Positions 5,928 through 13,780 of a stretch of DNA of 22,731 nucleotides are shown piece after piece. The position numbers and the translations under genes are program-made. Position 1 is the stretch's first letter; the number at the start of each line of letters is the position of its first letter. Location of the stretch: assembly GCA_002503215.1 (NCBI GenBank), contig DARG01000010.1:1-22731 (forward strand). Reading direction: 5' to 3'. The stretch is from Candidatus Parvarchaeota archaeon UBA446 (lineage in GTDB: Archaea; Nanobdellota; Nanobdellia; Parvarchaeales; Parvarchaeaceae). Under the pieces are notes generated by a model. The model searched no databases. It was not told where the DNA came from and worked only from the letters and a program-made list of their open reading frames with translations.

Positions 5928-6605
5928 ATGATTAATAACAAAGATCTAAGAGACACTTATAATAAGATTCCGAAATTCTACGATAGAGCTAATGCATTGA
6001 TCTCATTCTTCCAGGATACAAAGTGGCGGAAAAAACTTGTTACTGACATATTTAAAATATCCCGGCCCGAAAAAGTTTTAGATGTTGCGAGTGGAAGAGG
6101 CGAATTAGCGTATATTATAAAACAGATTAAGGAAACATATGTGGTGATGACAGATTATTCGGAAAACATGCTAAATATGTCAATAGTAGATGGGCCTAAG
6201 GTTATGGCCTCATTTGAGAACTTACCTTTCCAGGATAATACATTTGATTCTGTTATAAGTACATTCGCGATTCATGCTGCAGATAATATAGATGGTGTCA
6301 TAAGTGAGATGGAACGTGTTTCTAGTGGCACAGTAGGAATTATAGCATTAGGAAAATCTGATAACCGTTTATACAGATTTATAGCTGGATTATATTTAAA
6401 ATATCTACAACCTTATATAGCAAAATTGGCTGGAGAAAAACCTGAAAACTACAAGGTTATCTATCATATATATAAAAAATTGCCACTTAACTCGACTATC
6501 CGTGAAATAACAGAAAAATACCTTGATACTGTAAAATTTGATGAAAAGGCCTTTGGATCTATATATACATTTATTGGAACTAAGAAGAAAAATAAGATCT
6601 ATTGA
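5928..6605 (+). CDS. UbiE/MenG-like SAM-dependent methyltransferase
   Basis: 225 residues, class I methyltransferase fold. Seen: YNKIPKFYDRANALISFFQDTKWR (10-33 region), close to the UbiE N-terminal YD..N...S....WR pattern; motif I VLDVASGRGELA (50-61); acidic loop DYSENML (76-82); LPFQDNTFDSV (99-109). The C-terminal part (LKYLQPYIAKLAG...) also follows UbiE. UbiE/MenG methylate the quinone ring in menaquinone or ubiquinone synthesis, but in archaea relatives may methylate other small molecules. The Trm112-like neighbour raises the alternative that it works on tRNA or protein with that activator. No TATA box sits at the usual distance from the ATG; TTATAAATA near 5879-5887 would give a leader of about 20 nt. 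Confidence 0.78.
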   Translation: MINNKDLRDTYNKIPKFYDRANALISFFQDTKWRKKLVTDIFKISRPEKVLDVASGRGELAYIIKQIKETYVVMTDYSENMLNMSIVDGPKVMASFENLPFQDNTFDSVISTFAIHAADNIDGVISEMERVSSGTVGIIALGKSDNRLYRFIAGLYLKYLQPYIAKLAGEKPENYKVIYHIYKKLPLNSTIREITEKYLDTVKFDEKAFGSIYTFIGTKKKNKIY

Positions 6606-6635
6606 TTTTTGTAGATTCATAAGATTAGTGCCCTA

Positions 6636-6661
6636 TTTTCCATACTAAGTCTCATGGAAAA
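6636..6661. repeat. 8-bp inverted repeat after the methyltransferase gene
   Basis: TTTTCCAT (6636-6643) and ATGGAAAA (6654-6661) are perfect inverted copies around 10 nt, 31 nt after the methyltransferase stop. It could form a hairpin at the transcript end or be a protein site; otherwise 6606-6750 shows nothing. Confidence 0.35.
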
Positions 6662-6750
6662 AAATTACAGTAGACTTGTTAAATTTATTTGAAGAGATGA
6701 TCTAAAAGCTAAAACATTGAGATGGACAAAAACCAATACAAAGATAAAAA

Positions 6751-6760
6751 TTATAAATAT
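6751..6760 (+). promoter_or_regulatory. TATA box of the RAM-domain / radA / mrp gene set
   Basis: TTATAAATAT centred 26 nt before the ATG at 6781, the strongest TATA match in the window and likely the promoter for the downstream gene set. Confidence 0.6.
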
Positions 6761-6780
6761 ATGTAATATGTAAAGGACTT

Positions 6781-7029
6781 ATGGATCAAATGGAAGCACT
6801 TATTTTTGTAGAAGTATCACAAGGCCAGTCGACAATAGAGATAGCAAAGGCAATAAGTTCTGATGAAAAAGTGACAGAGGTACTGCTTATAAGCGGGCAA
6901 TGGGACCTTCTTATACGATTAAAGTACAGTAATGTAGAAGAACTATCCAATTTTGTAGTTTCGCAACTAAGAAAAGAAAAGGGCGTAGGTAGGACAGATA
7001 CCACAATAGTCCTGAATAAAGTTAAGTGA
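6781..7029 (+). CDS. Stand-alone RAM (Lrp/AsnC ligand-binding) domain protein
   Basis: 82 residues that match only the C-terminal effector domain of Lrp/AsnC regulators: alternating beta-alpha pattern with ALIFVEVSQGQS, VTEVLLISGQWDLLIRLK (the conserved G..D..l. turn) and GVGRTDTTIVLNKV. There is no helix-turn-helix, so it cannot bind DNA alone. Such stand-alone RAM proteins assemble into octamers, bind small molecules such as amino acids, and may co-assemble with full-length Lrp proteins. It lies 6 nt before radA and is transcribed with it; the link to recombination is unknown. ATG at 6781 gives a leaderless start; an internal ATG (Met4) is possible. Confidence 0.8.
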   Translation: MDQMEALIFVEVSQGQSTIEIAKAISSDEKVTEVLLISGQWDLLIRLKYSNVEELSNFVVSQLRKEKGVGRTDTTIVLNKVK

Positions 7030-7035
7030 GGTAAA

Positions 7036-8082
7036 ATGGAAGACGACGACGTAGAAGAGAATATAGAAGAACAGAATGAAGAATTAAATGAAGAGAAAAA
7101 AGAGGATATAGCGGCTGATTTTGAGTATAAAGATATAAAAGACTTACCGGGAGTAGGCAGCACAATCGCTTCAAAAATAAAAAGTGCAGGATACCAAGAT
7201 ATAATTTCGCTTGCTACTGCAAACCCAATGGTATTAGTGGAAGCTTGCGGTATAGGAGAACCTACTGCTAAAAAAATCGTAGCTGAAGCAAGAGATGCTT
7301 CTGGAATGAATTTCATGTCGGGGTTAGAGTTCGAAGATAAAAGAAAGAGTGTACAGAGGATCTCAACGGGCAGTGAAGCATTCAATATCCTTCTTGGAGG
7401 AGGAGTTGAAACACAAGCTATAACAGAATGCTATGGGGAATATGGTTCCGGAAAAAGCCAGATGGCCTTTCAATTAGCTGTAGATGTACAACTTCCAGTA
7501 GAAAAAGGTGGATTGGATGGACATGCTATATGGATTGATACCGAAGGTACGTTTAGGCCTTCTAGGATAGAGCAGCTGGCAGCCAGTAAGGGATTAGATC
7601 CAAAACAGGCTCTTCAGAACATAAAGATAGGTAGAGCATATTCTTCTGATCACCAAGTGTTATTAGTTAATAAAGTACCTGAACTTGTAAATGCCGATCC
7701 TAAGATAAAACTTATAGTAGTTGACAGCATGATGGCTCTTTTCAGAGCGGAGTACGTAGGCAGAGGAACCCTTGCTGACAGACAACAGAAAGTAAATGTG
7801 GTCTTACATACGTTACAAAGACTAGCCGATAGATTCAACATTGCCGTATATATTACAAATCAAGTAATGGCCAGACCTGATGTTATGTTTGGTGACCCAA
7901 CTGCAGCCGTTGGAGGACATATAATAGGACATGTAGCTACTTACAGAATATATCTAAGAAAGGGTAAGAAAGGATCTAGAGTGGCGAAACTAGTAGATTC
8001 TCCAAGTCTTCCTGAAGGAGAAGCGTCTTTTGAGATCACTTCTAACGGTATAGCGGATTTAGACGAAGAAAAGAAAAAATAA
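7036..8082 (+). CDS. radA: RadA recombinase
   Basis: 348 residues, archaeal Rad51/RecA-family ATPase that forms filaments on ssDNA and catalyses strand exchange. Domains: acidic N-terminal tail (1-28, DDDVEENIEEQ), helix-hairpin-helix domain (about 30-88, LPGVGSTIASKI), linker, ATPase core. Walker A GEYGSGKS (134-141), Walker B KLIVVDS (225-231), the FRAEYVGRGTLADRQQ segment, ITNQVMARPDVMFGDP (L2 region). Length is normal and there is no intein. GAGGT lies 4 nt before the ATG, an internal-gene ribosome-binding site. The linker motif that mediates polymerisation (FxxA in Rad51/RadA) seems to read FMSG (93-96), a small deviation. Follows a RAM-domain gene by 6 nt. Confidence 0.97.
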   Translation: MEDDDVEENIEEQNEELNEEKKEDIAADFEYKDIKDLPGVGSTIASKIKSAGYQDIISLATANPMVLVEACGIGEPTAKKIVAEARDASGMNFMSGLEFEDKRKSVQRISTGSEAFNILLGGGVETQAITECYGEYGSGKSQMAFQLAVDVQLPVEKGGLDGHAIWIDTEGTFRPSRIEQLAASKGLDPKQALQNIKIGRAYSSDHQVLLVNKVPELVNADPKIKLIVVDSMMALFRAEYVGRGTLADRQQKVNVVLHTLQRLADRFNIAVYITNQVMARPDVMFGDPTAAVGGHIIGHVATYRIYLRKGKKGSRVAKLVDSPSLPEGEASFEITSNGIADLDEEKKK

Positions 8083-8098
8083 ACTTCTATAGTTTTTT

Positions 8099-9124
8099 AT
8101 GAAAGTTGAAGGAGATAAGCTTAAGGAGATATTAGCGTTGATAGAGTCGATAAAAGATCCAGAAATAGGGATAAGTATAGTAAAACTTAGAATGATTGAT
8201 TCTATCGAAGATAACGAAGATAAAATAACTGTAAATGTAAAACTGACCGTTCCTGGGTGCCCTCTCTCGTCTACAATAGAAAAAGACATAAAAGCCGCGT
8301 TAAAAAGCCAAGGGTATGCGGACGTGGAAGTTAACTTCGGGTTTATGACAAAGGAAGAGCTTGAAGACATAAAAAACGTTATAAGAAAAGAGAGGATATC
8401 CATGCCCGAAAGCATAGAAAGATATGAAAAAAAGAAAATAAAACATATAATAGCTGTATACTCTGCAAAAGGAGGTGTGGGAAAAAGCACTGTAGTAAAG
8501 CTTCTTTCGCAGACTGCTAAATCATTAGGTTATAAGACAGGCATATTAGACTGTGATATATCCGGGCCTTCGATTGCTTCTCTTTTCAATATTAAAAAAC
8601 AAGCATATGCAAACGAATCGGGAAAAATAATGCCTAACGTAAATGAAGGAATATCTATAATCGGCGTTGACATGCTTACCAATGTGGAAGCAATAATATG
8701 GCGTGGACCTTTAGTATCAAGCGCGATAAAACAAATGTATAATGACACAGAATGGGGAGATTTGGATATTTTGTTACTAGACTTGCCTCCTGGAACAAGC
8801 GATGCTCCCATAACAGTCTTTCAGTCTATACCGGTAGATGGAGTGGTGGTAGTTACTACACCTCAAGAACTTTCAAATATAGTAGGCAAAAAAACCTTAG
8901 TGGTAGCTAAAAGCCTTAACATCCCTGTAATAGGTGTTATAGAGAACATGAGTTACTTCGTTTGTAAAGACTGCGGCGCTGTGAATTATCTAGGGAAGTC
9001 AGATGAGAAGATAGATTTACCTATACTAGCCAAGCTACCGTTCTTTATGGATTCTAATCCTACAGAAGAAAGTAAATCACAGTTAAAAGTAGCTATCGGT
9101 AGGATAATAAACACAAAAAAATGA
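8099..9124 (+). CDS. Mrp/ApbC/Nbp35-family Fe-S cluster carrier ATPase with MIP18 domain
   Basis: 341 residues. The N-terminal domain (about 5-95) is of DUF59/MIP18 type, with IKDPEIGISIVKL and conserved Cys54 in TVPGCPLSS; the C-terminal ATPase (about 113-341) has the deviant Walker A KGGVGKST (124-131), DCDISGPS (151-158), LLLDLPPGTSDA, and a bridging cluster motif Cys289-Lys-Asp-Cys292 (FVCKDCG). Mrp/ApbC proteins assemble or deliver [4Fe-4S] clusters in the cytosol as dimers sharing the cluster through the CxxC pairs. Starts 16 nt after radA with no clear own promoter, so probably co-transcribed. One possible client encoded nearby is the PP-loop protein at 20103, which is inference. Confidence 0.92.
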   Translation: MKVEGDKLKEILALIESIKDPEIGISIVKLRMIDSIEDNEDKITVNVKLTVPGCPLSSTIEKDIKAALKSQGYADVEVNFGFMTKEELEDIKNVIRKERISMPESIERYEKKKIKHIIAVYSAKGGVGKSTVVKLLSQTAKSLGYKTGILDCDISGPSIASLFNIKKQAYANESGKIMPNVNEGISIIGVDMLTNVEAIIWRGPLVSSAIKQMYNDTEWGDLDILLLDLPPGTSDAPITVFQSIPVDGVVVVTTPQELSNIVGKKTLVVAKSLNIPVIGVIENMSYFVCKDCGAVNYLGKSDEKIDLPILAKLPFFMDSNPTEESKSQLKVAIGRIINTKK

Positions 9125-9130
9125 GCTCTA

Positions 9131-9139
9131 GTATAAATG
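9131..9139 (+). promoter_or_regulatory. Possible TATA box of the pilin-propeller gene
   Basis: GTATAAATG lies about 32 nt before the ATG at 9167, giving a short leader. A second TATA-like TTTTTATTTA (about 9187-9196) lies inside the reading frame, but the ATG 25 nt after it (9216) is out of frame. Confidence 0.35.
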
Positions 9140-9166
9140 CTGTTTAAATGAAATATCCTACCACAG

Positions 9167-10603
9167 ATGAGGTACTCTCGAAAACCTTTTTATTTATCTC
9201 CATCTAATTTAATATATGTTAGCGGGTATAGGTCTCAGTCAGCTTTAGAGTATATGATGACCTATGGCTGGGCCATATTAATCATAGTAATAGTAGCAGT
9301 AATCCTTTATTCAATGGGTATCTTTAACCCTGCCTCTTCTGCATCATTTACAATAACTGGTTTCTCTGGGTTCTCCATACAAGCAAACTGCGTAGCAGGC
9401 AATACCCTTGTAACCTCAATTTCCAATCTATTTGGGTACCCCTTGGAATTGACAAACGCCAAGATTACCCTTAGAAATGGTTCATCATTCATAGAACCAC
9501 TAAATTATTCCATGACTGTCGGAGGTTCTCACACGTTTTTCTTTCAGCATACCTGTCCTGATTCAACCGGTTCTTATTTCGCAGATAAAGTCGTGATAAA
9601 TGGTGTCGAATATAATTCATTAAATTCACCTTTAATAAGTTCTGGTACGATAACAGGTAAGGTTGGTTCTATAACACCTTACCAAGTACTCGAATCTATT
9701 TCTGTGGAAGATTTCCCTACGTTAGGGTCTCTTTCAAAAAATGGATATTATTTATGGCAGCCCAATCAGGCAAACAGTTCAATTTCAATAATAAATATTG
9801 TTTCAAACACTGTAGTAAAAACTCTTACTAATTTACCAACTAGAAGTGTTGTTTTCTCTAAAAATGGCCAACTAGCTTTTATAGCCGGAAATTCAAACGT
9901 TGCTTCACCTGCAGGAACGTATATGATTGTTCTTAACACTTCTAATTATAAAGTTGTAAAGAATATAACTGGTTTATGTGATCCCCAGATACTTACTCTT
10001 TCTCCGGGTAAAGGTAGACTATTTATACCTGGTTATAATTACCCTAATCCAAAGTGTACGCGGTTTTTGGTTTTGAACACTTCGAGTCTGAATATAATTC
10101 AAAATGTATCTCAAGACGGTTTAGCTATTTGGTCTGCTAGTGAAAATCCCAGCACCAATCAGATATACCTCGTAGCTAACAACAACAATACTGTAGAAGT
10201 TATGAGTGGATCATCATATTCTATTGTGAAAAATTTAACTGATATAAAATTCCCTGAGCAAGTAGTCTATAGTCCGAATGGACAAGATGCTTACATTGCA
10301 GGTAAATTTTCTATTGAAGTTGATGCATCAACACTTTCTATAATTAAGAATCTTACTGCTGGTTTTTCCGGCAGCCACATCTCCAGTGTTTCTATAACAA
10401 ATAATGGTAAATATATATTTGGTATATACTGCGGTAGTAATAACATAACGGTTTTTGATACAACTACAAACACAAGAATAGCCAATATAACACTTCCAAC
10501 GCCTGACAGCACATGCACTTCTTACGCTAATTTAAATCCAACAGATAGCTTTCTTTATGTCGCAGAGACAACAACAAATAAAGTATTTCTTGTTAGTGTA
10601 TAA
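9167..10603 (+). CDS. Pilin-anchored surface protein with YVTN-type beta-propeller
   Basis: 478 residues. The N terminus carries a class III (type IV pilin-like) signal: basic leader, then RS-QSALEYMMTYGWA with likely cleavage between Ser23 and Gln24, Glu at +5 of the mature protein, and a hydrophobic helix ILIIVIVAVILY (37-48). A small beta-rich stalk follows (about 55-157, Cys75 and Cys130 possibly disulfide-bonded), then a Gly/Ser/Thr linker (SSGTITGKVG, 158-167), then repeated blades with S-x-S...VLNTS...KNIT...SPNG...YIAG patterns (about 185-478), as in YVTN/surface-layer propellers. Many N-x-S/T sites suggest N-glycosylation. It should be exported, assembled or anchored by pilin machinery and display the propeller outside. 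Partner or ligand unknown. Confidence 0.85.
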   Translation: MRYSRKPFYLSPSNLIYVSGYRSQSALEYMMTYGWAILIIVIVAVILYSMGIFNPASSASFTITGFSGFSIQANCVAGNTLVTSISNLFGYPLELTNAKITLRNGSSFIEPLNYSMTVGGSHTFFFQHTCPDSTGSYFADKVVINGVEYNSLNSPLISSGTITGKVGSITPYQVLESISVEDFPTLGSLSKNGYYLWQPNQANSSISIINIVSNTVVKTLTNLPTRSVVFSKNGQLAFIAGNSNVASPAGTYMIVLNTSNYKVVKNITGLCDPQILTLSPGKGRLFIPGYNYPNPKCTRFLVLNTSSLNIIQNVSQDGLAIWSASENPSTNQIYLVANNNNTVEVMSGSSYSIVKNLTDIKFPEQVVYSPNGQDAYIAGKFSIEVDASTLSIIKNLTAGFSGSHISSVSITNNGKYIFGIYCGSNNITVFDTTTNTRIANITLPTPDSTCTSYANLNPTDSFLYVAETTTNKVFLVSV

Positions 10604-10617
10604 ATTATATTTATTCT

Positions 10618-10632
10618 GTATCTTTAAGATAC
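10618..10632. repeat. Perfect 15-bp palindrome after the pilin-propeller gene
   Basis: GTATCTT (10618-10624) and AAGATAC (10626-10632) are inverted around one base, 15 nt after the propeller stop codon. A 1-nt loop makes a hairpin unlikely, so a protein-binding site is more plausible than a terminator. The rest of 10633-10726 shows nothing. Confidence 0.4.
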
Positions 10633-10726
10633 TAAAATAAATACTGCTCAAAGTAATGTTCTATAAGATATAAACAACGTTAGCCCTAAGTAATAATCTA
10701 CAAAACAAATAGAAAAAATAAAATCA

Positions 10727-10736
10727 TTTTATACTC
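10727..10736 (+). promoter_or_regulatory. TATA box of the phosphomannomutase / RPA operon
   Basis: TTTTATACTC centred 25 nt before the ATG at 10756; no Shine-Dalgarno sequence, leaderless layout. Confidence 0.5.
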
Positions 10737-10755
10737 TAGACACCTAACTAATATT

Positions 10756-12027
10756 ATGGAAATATTTAAGGAATATGACATAAGAGGGATCTATCCTGAA
10801 GAACTAAATGAAAAAAATGCATATAATATAAGCAGGGCCATAGCTACTTATCTAAAAAATAAAAAAATATTCTTAGGCTACGACAACAGAATCGGCAGTC
10901 TTGCAATAAGAAACTTTGTAAAAAAAGGCCTGGTCGAAAGCGGAAAGGAAGTTATAGATATTGGTATGGGACCTATAATGATACCAGTATTCGCATCATT
11001 CATTGAGAAATCAGATGGTTTGTGTATAACTGCCTCCCATAACCCTGCCAAGTATACGGGATTACTACCATACTCAAAGGGGGTTACTGTCACGCCGGAA
11101 AAAATAAAAAAGATTTACGATAGTGGAAAGTTCAAAGATAGCATAGGGAGTATGAAAGAAGATGATTATTACGAGAGATATATTTCTTATATCACTAAAT
11201 CAATAAAGACCGTAAAATTAAATATAGGTATAGACAGTATGGGTGGCTCGACTACAAGTATAGCTCCTGATATATTTACAAGACTTGGTTCTAAAACTAC
11301 ATTATTGCACAAAAAACCAGACAGCAATTTTTATGGAAAGACTCCAGAACCAATAAAAGAAAATGCTACACAGCTTGGAAACATGGTAAAAAAGAACCAA
11401 CTTGACATGGGAATACAAATGGACGCAGATGGAGATAGAGTCGGCTTCGTAGACGAGAAAGGAACTTTTGTGGATCCTATGGTAGTTACTATGATATTCA
11501 TCAAATATCTCAAATTAAAAAATATTGTTGCAACTGTTGCATGCTCCTCACATTTAGAAGAGTTTGCAAATGTGACCTACTCTAAAGTTGGCAGGCCAAA
11601 CATAGAGAAGTTGCTTAAAAATGGGAAATATGATTTGGGAGTAGAGACTGCTTCTCATTTTTACTTTGGTAGATACTTCCCATTCTCTGATGGATTACTT
11701 GGTGCAGTATTAATGGCAGATATATTAAACAAGACAGGAAAGAAATTTAGCAAAATTGTAGAAGAATTCCCTAAAGTATACTTTGAATCTTCATCCATTC
11801 CTTTTAAAAGCGAAAAAGAACGTGAAAAGAAACTGGAATCGATAGAAAAATCGGCAAAAAAATACGGAAACATAACTAAAGTAGACGGAGTTAAAATAAA
11901 AAATGACAATGGATTTATGCTGTTTAGAAAATCAAATACCGAACCTTTATTAAGGATATACTATGAAGGTAAAGACGCTGATTCGTTTAAAAAAATAAAA
12001 AACAAAGTAAAACTTATAACAAAGTAA
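10756..12027 (+). CDS. Phosphomannomutase / phosphoglucomutase family enzyme
   Basis: 423 residues, alpha-D-phosphohexomutase family, interconverting hexose 1- and 6-phosphates for sugar-nucleotide and glycan synthesis. Seen: FKEYDIRGIYPEELN near the N terminus, phosphoserine loop TASHNP (Ser94), Mg-binding DADGDR (Asp223, Asp225, Asp227), sugar-recognition loop VETASHFYF (296-304; typical GExSGH), and phosphate-binding loop FRKSNTEPLLR (390-400). All four functional loops are present, so it should be active; whether it prefers mannose, glucose or glucosamine phosphate cannot be told from sequence alone. It is slightly shorter than the usual ~450 residues. Its stop overlaps the ATG of the RPA gene (TAATG). 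A role in supplying glycans for the N-glycosylation-rich surface proteins nearby is inference. Confidence 0.92.
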   Translation: MEIFKEYDIRGIYPEELNEKNAYNISRAIATYLKNKKIFLGYDNRIGSLAIRNFVKKGLVESGKEVIDIGMGPIMIPVFASFIEKSDGLCITASHNPAKYTGLLPYSKGVTVTPEKIKKIYDSGKFKDSIGSMKEDDYYERYISYITKSIKTVKLNIGIDSMGGSTTSIAPDIFTRLGSKTTLLHKKPDSNFYGKTPEPIKENATQLGNMVKKNQLDMGIQMDADGDRVGFVDEKGTFVDPMVVTMIFIKYLKLKNIVATVACSSHLEEFANVTYSKVGRPNIEKLLKNGKYDLGVETASHFYFGRYFPFSDGLLGAVLMADILNKTGKKFSKIVEEFPKVYFESSSIPFKSEKEREKKLESIEKSAKKYGNITKVDGVKIKNDNGFMLFRKSNTEPLLRIYYEGKDADSFKKIKNKVKLITK

Positions 12028-12923
12028 TGGAAGACTGGATAATTGATAAGATTGCAGAGAAAAATAATGTACCTAAAGAAGATATATTAAAAGAAATAAA
12101 GAAGAGACTTGAAAGATTCCCTAGCCTTACAGAAGACGCAATTCTCAGAATGCTTGCTACAGAAAATGGTATCACTCCCATAAAAAGAGATTATAAAGCA
12201 GGAGAAATAAACCAGAAGATAGCACATGTAAATATTTCTGCTAAGATAAAAAAGAAATTTCCACCGAGAACTGTTACGGTTAAAGGGAGAGAAGCCAGAG
12301 TCATGAATTTTGTGATTGAAGATGAAACTGGCGAGTTACCAGTAGTTACTTGGAATGAAAATTATATTGATAAAATAAGTAATGTGAAAGATGGAGAACA
12401 CATTTCTATAGTAAATGCATACGCCAAGGAAAATTCTTTTAATAACATTGTTGAGCTTAATATTGGCAGTGGTGCTGCTATATCAGTAAACTCTAATTCT
12501 GTTACTAAAACTGAATCTAAACAGAAAGAATACAAAAAGATAAATCAAGTAAATGACGGAGAAACTGCATATATCAAGGGGTTTATAACCCGCCTTTTTG
12601 CAGATGACATTTATTTGGTAAGGTGCAATATCTGCAAGAAAAAAGTAACTGATGTATGTGATATACACGGAGATAAGGCTATATCCAAAACATTAAAGAT
12701 AAGAGGAATACTCGATGACGGGATTAAAAGTGCCAGTATAACTTTTTTTGACAAGCAGGCCGATGAGTTATTAAAATTATCCGAAAAAGAAGATTTGAAC
12801 GAAAAGTTAAACCAGATATCTTTTGGGCTGTTTCAGATTGATGTTTCTGCAAGAATGAACAAGTTTAATGATTCCTATGCTTTTACTGCAAAAACTGTCT
12901 CTGCGACTTCATACGATTTATAA
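12027..12923 (+). CDS. Replication protein A (ssDNA-binding, OB folds with zinc finger)
   Basis: 298 residues, archaeal RPA-type single-stranded DNA-binding protein used in replication, repair and recombination, a natural partner of RadA. The N-terminal helical region (1-50) is followed by an OB fold (about 62-155; RTVTVKGREARVMNFVIEDE, then GELPVVTWNE, typical of archaeal RPA), a linker, and a second OB fold with an embedded zinc finger: Cys200-x2-Cys203-x7-Cys211-x2-His214 (RCNICKKKVTDVCDIHG). Its ATG overlaps the mutase stop codon by one base, so translation is coupled. It converges with the EamA gene, the two stop codons being one base apart. Confidence 0.88.
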   Translation: MEDWIIDKIAEKNNVPKEDILKEIKKRLERFPSLTEDAILRMLATENGITPIKRDYKAGEINQKIAHVNISAKIKKKFPPRTVTVKGREARVMNFVIEDETGELPVVTWNENYIDKISNVKDGEHISIVNAYAKENSFNNIVELNIGSGAAISVNSNSVTKTESKQKEYKKINQVNDGETAYIKGFITRLFADDIYLVRCNICKKKVTDVCDIHGDKAISKTLKIRGILDDGIKSASITFFDKQADELLKLSEKEDLNEKLNQISFGLFQIDVSARMNKFNDSYAFTAKTVSATSYDL

Positions 12924-12924
12924 A

Positions 12925-13773
12925 TTAAATTACTATGTAGATAAAAGTGCCCAGTATTATGAGTATCACTCCAACTAATTCTAACTTTTTCAACCTTTCT
13001 TTAAGTAATAAAAACGAGAGAATAAGAACCAAAGGAACTGTAAGCTGTACGATGAAAGGAGTTAATAGCGCATTGAATTTATATGCAAATGAGAATATGC
13101 CTGAAGCTATACCATTCATTAATCCTGCAACTACTATAAACTTCATCTTTTCCCCATATTTTTCTTTTTTTACTTTCTTGTCTGCTATTAACCAAGTAAC
13201 TGGTAAACAGAATAGGAAGGCAAACGATTGAATTACCGCGTAGTAACTTAATGGGTAGTTTGTATTTATTGTGTAGAAGAGTACCCACATAAAAACCCAC
13301 AGGAGCGTGCCTATAAAGGCTAGGATTATATACTTGGAAAATCTGCTTTTTCCCGCGCTGCTCTTGCCCACTATAAATATCCCTGAGATTATGATTATAA
13401 AGGGTATTATTATGTTTCTTAATTCTGACTCTATGAATAGTAGAGCATCAAAGAATGCAATAAGTGCCTGTTGAGAACCTATTATGGAATTTATTATACC
13501 TAGATTATATCTTTCTAACGAATAAAAGACGAAATAAGCCGCTACGGTGTACATTGCTCCAAGGAGCGCAAGAAAAGGGATTACAGAAAGATCTACTGGA
13601 AACGAGTGATATACTAAAAGAGGAGGTATAAATGAACCTAAAGCCGTAAGTCCTAGAAAGATTGGAAGGAATCTTTTGTATCCAACTCCTCCTATATACT
13701 TCTTAGATATTAAAGGATAAGCTAGAAATCCCGCAACTACTATTAAAAGAGAAAAAAAATAAACGGGAAGCAT
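12925..13773 (-). CDS. EamA/DMT-superfamily membrane transporter
   Basis: 282 residues with about ten hydrophobic helices in two halves of five, the 10-TM drug/metabolite transporter layout. Seen: the first half has the typical VAAYFVFYSLERYNLGIINSIIGSQQ segment, the second ends with TPFIVQLTVPLVLILSFLLLKERLKKLELVGVILIILGTFI, which matches the EamA signature (...P.....l.g...l.E.l......G..li..G). Substrate cannot be predicted: amino acids, nucleotide sugars or drugs are all known for the superfamily. Third gene of the minus operon after deoxyhypusine synthase and the OB protein, starting 7 nt after the latter. Confidence 0.85.
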   Translation of the reverse strand: MLPVYFFSLLIVVAGFLAYPLISKKYIGGVGYKRFLPIFLGLTALGSFIPPLLVYHSFPVDLSVIPFLALLGAMYTVAAYFVFYSLERYNLGIINSIIGSQQALIAFFDALLFIESELRNIIIPFIIIISGIFIVGKSSAGKSRFSKYIILAFIGTLLWVFMWVLFYTINTNYPLSYYAVIQSFAFLFCLPVTWLIADKKVKKEKYGEKMKFIVVAGLMNGIASGIFSFAYKFNALLTPFIVQLTVPLVLILSFLLLKERLKKLELVGVILIILGTFIYIVI

Positions 13774-13780
13774 ACTTAGT

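Noticed and set aside
6786..7385. 199-codon open frame on the minus strand opposite the RAM and radA genes
   Set aside because: Antisense to two well-supported genes; the Ser/Ile-rich product is typical of a shadow frame.
8059..8490. 143-codon minus-strand frame opposite the Mrp gene
   Set aside because: Shadow of a conserved gene; low-complexity Phe/Ser-rich product without motif.
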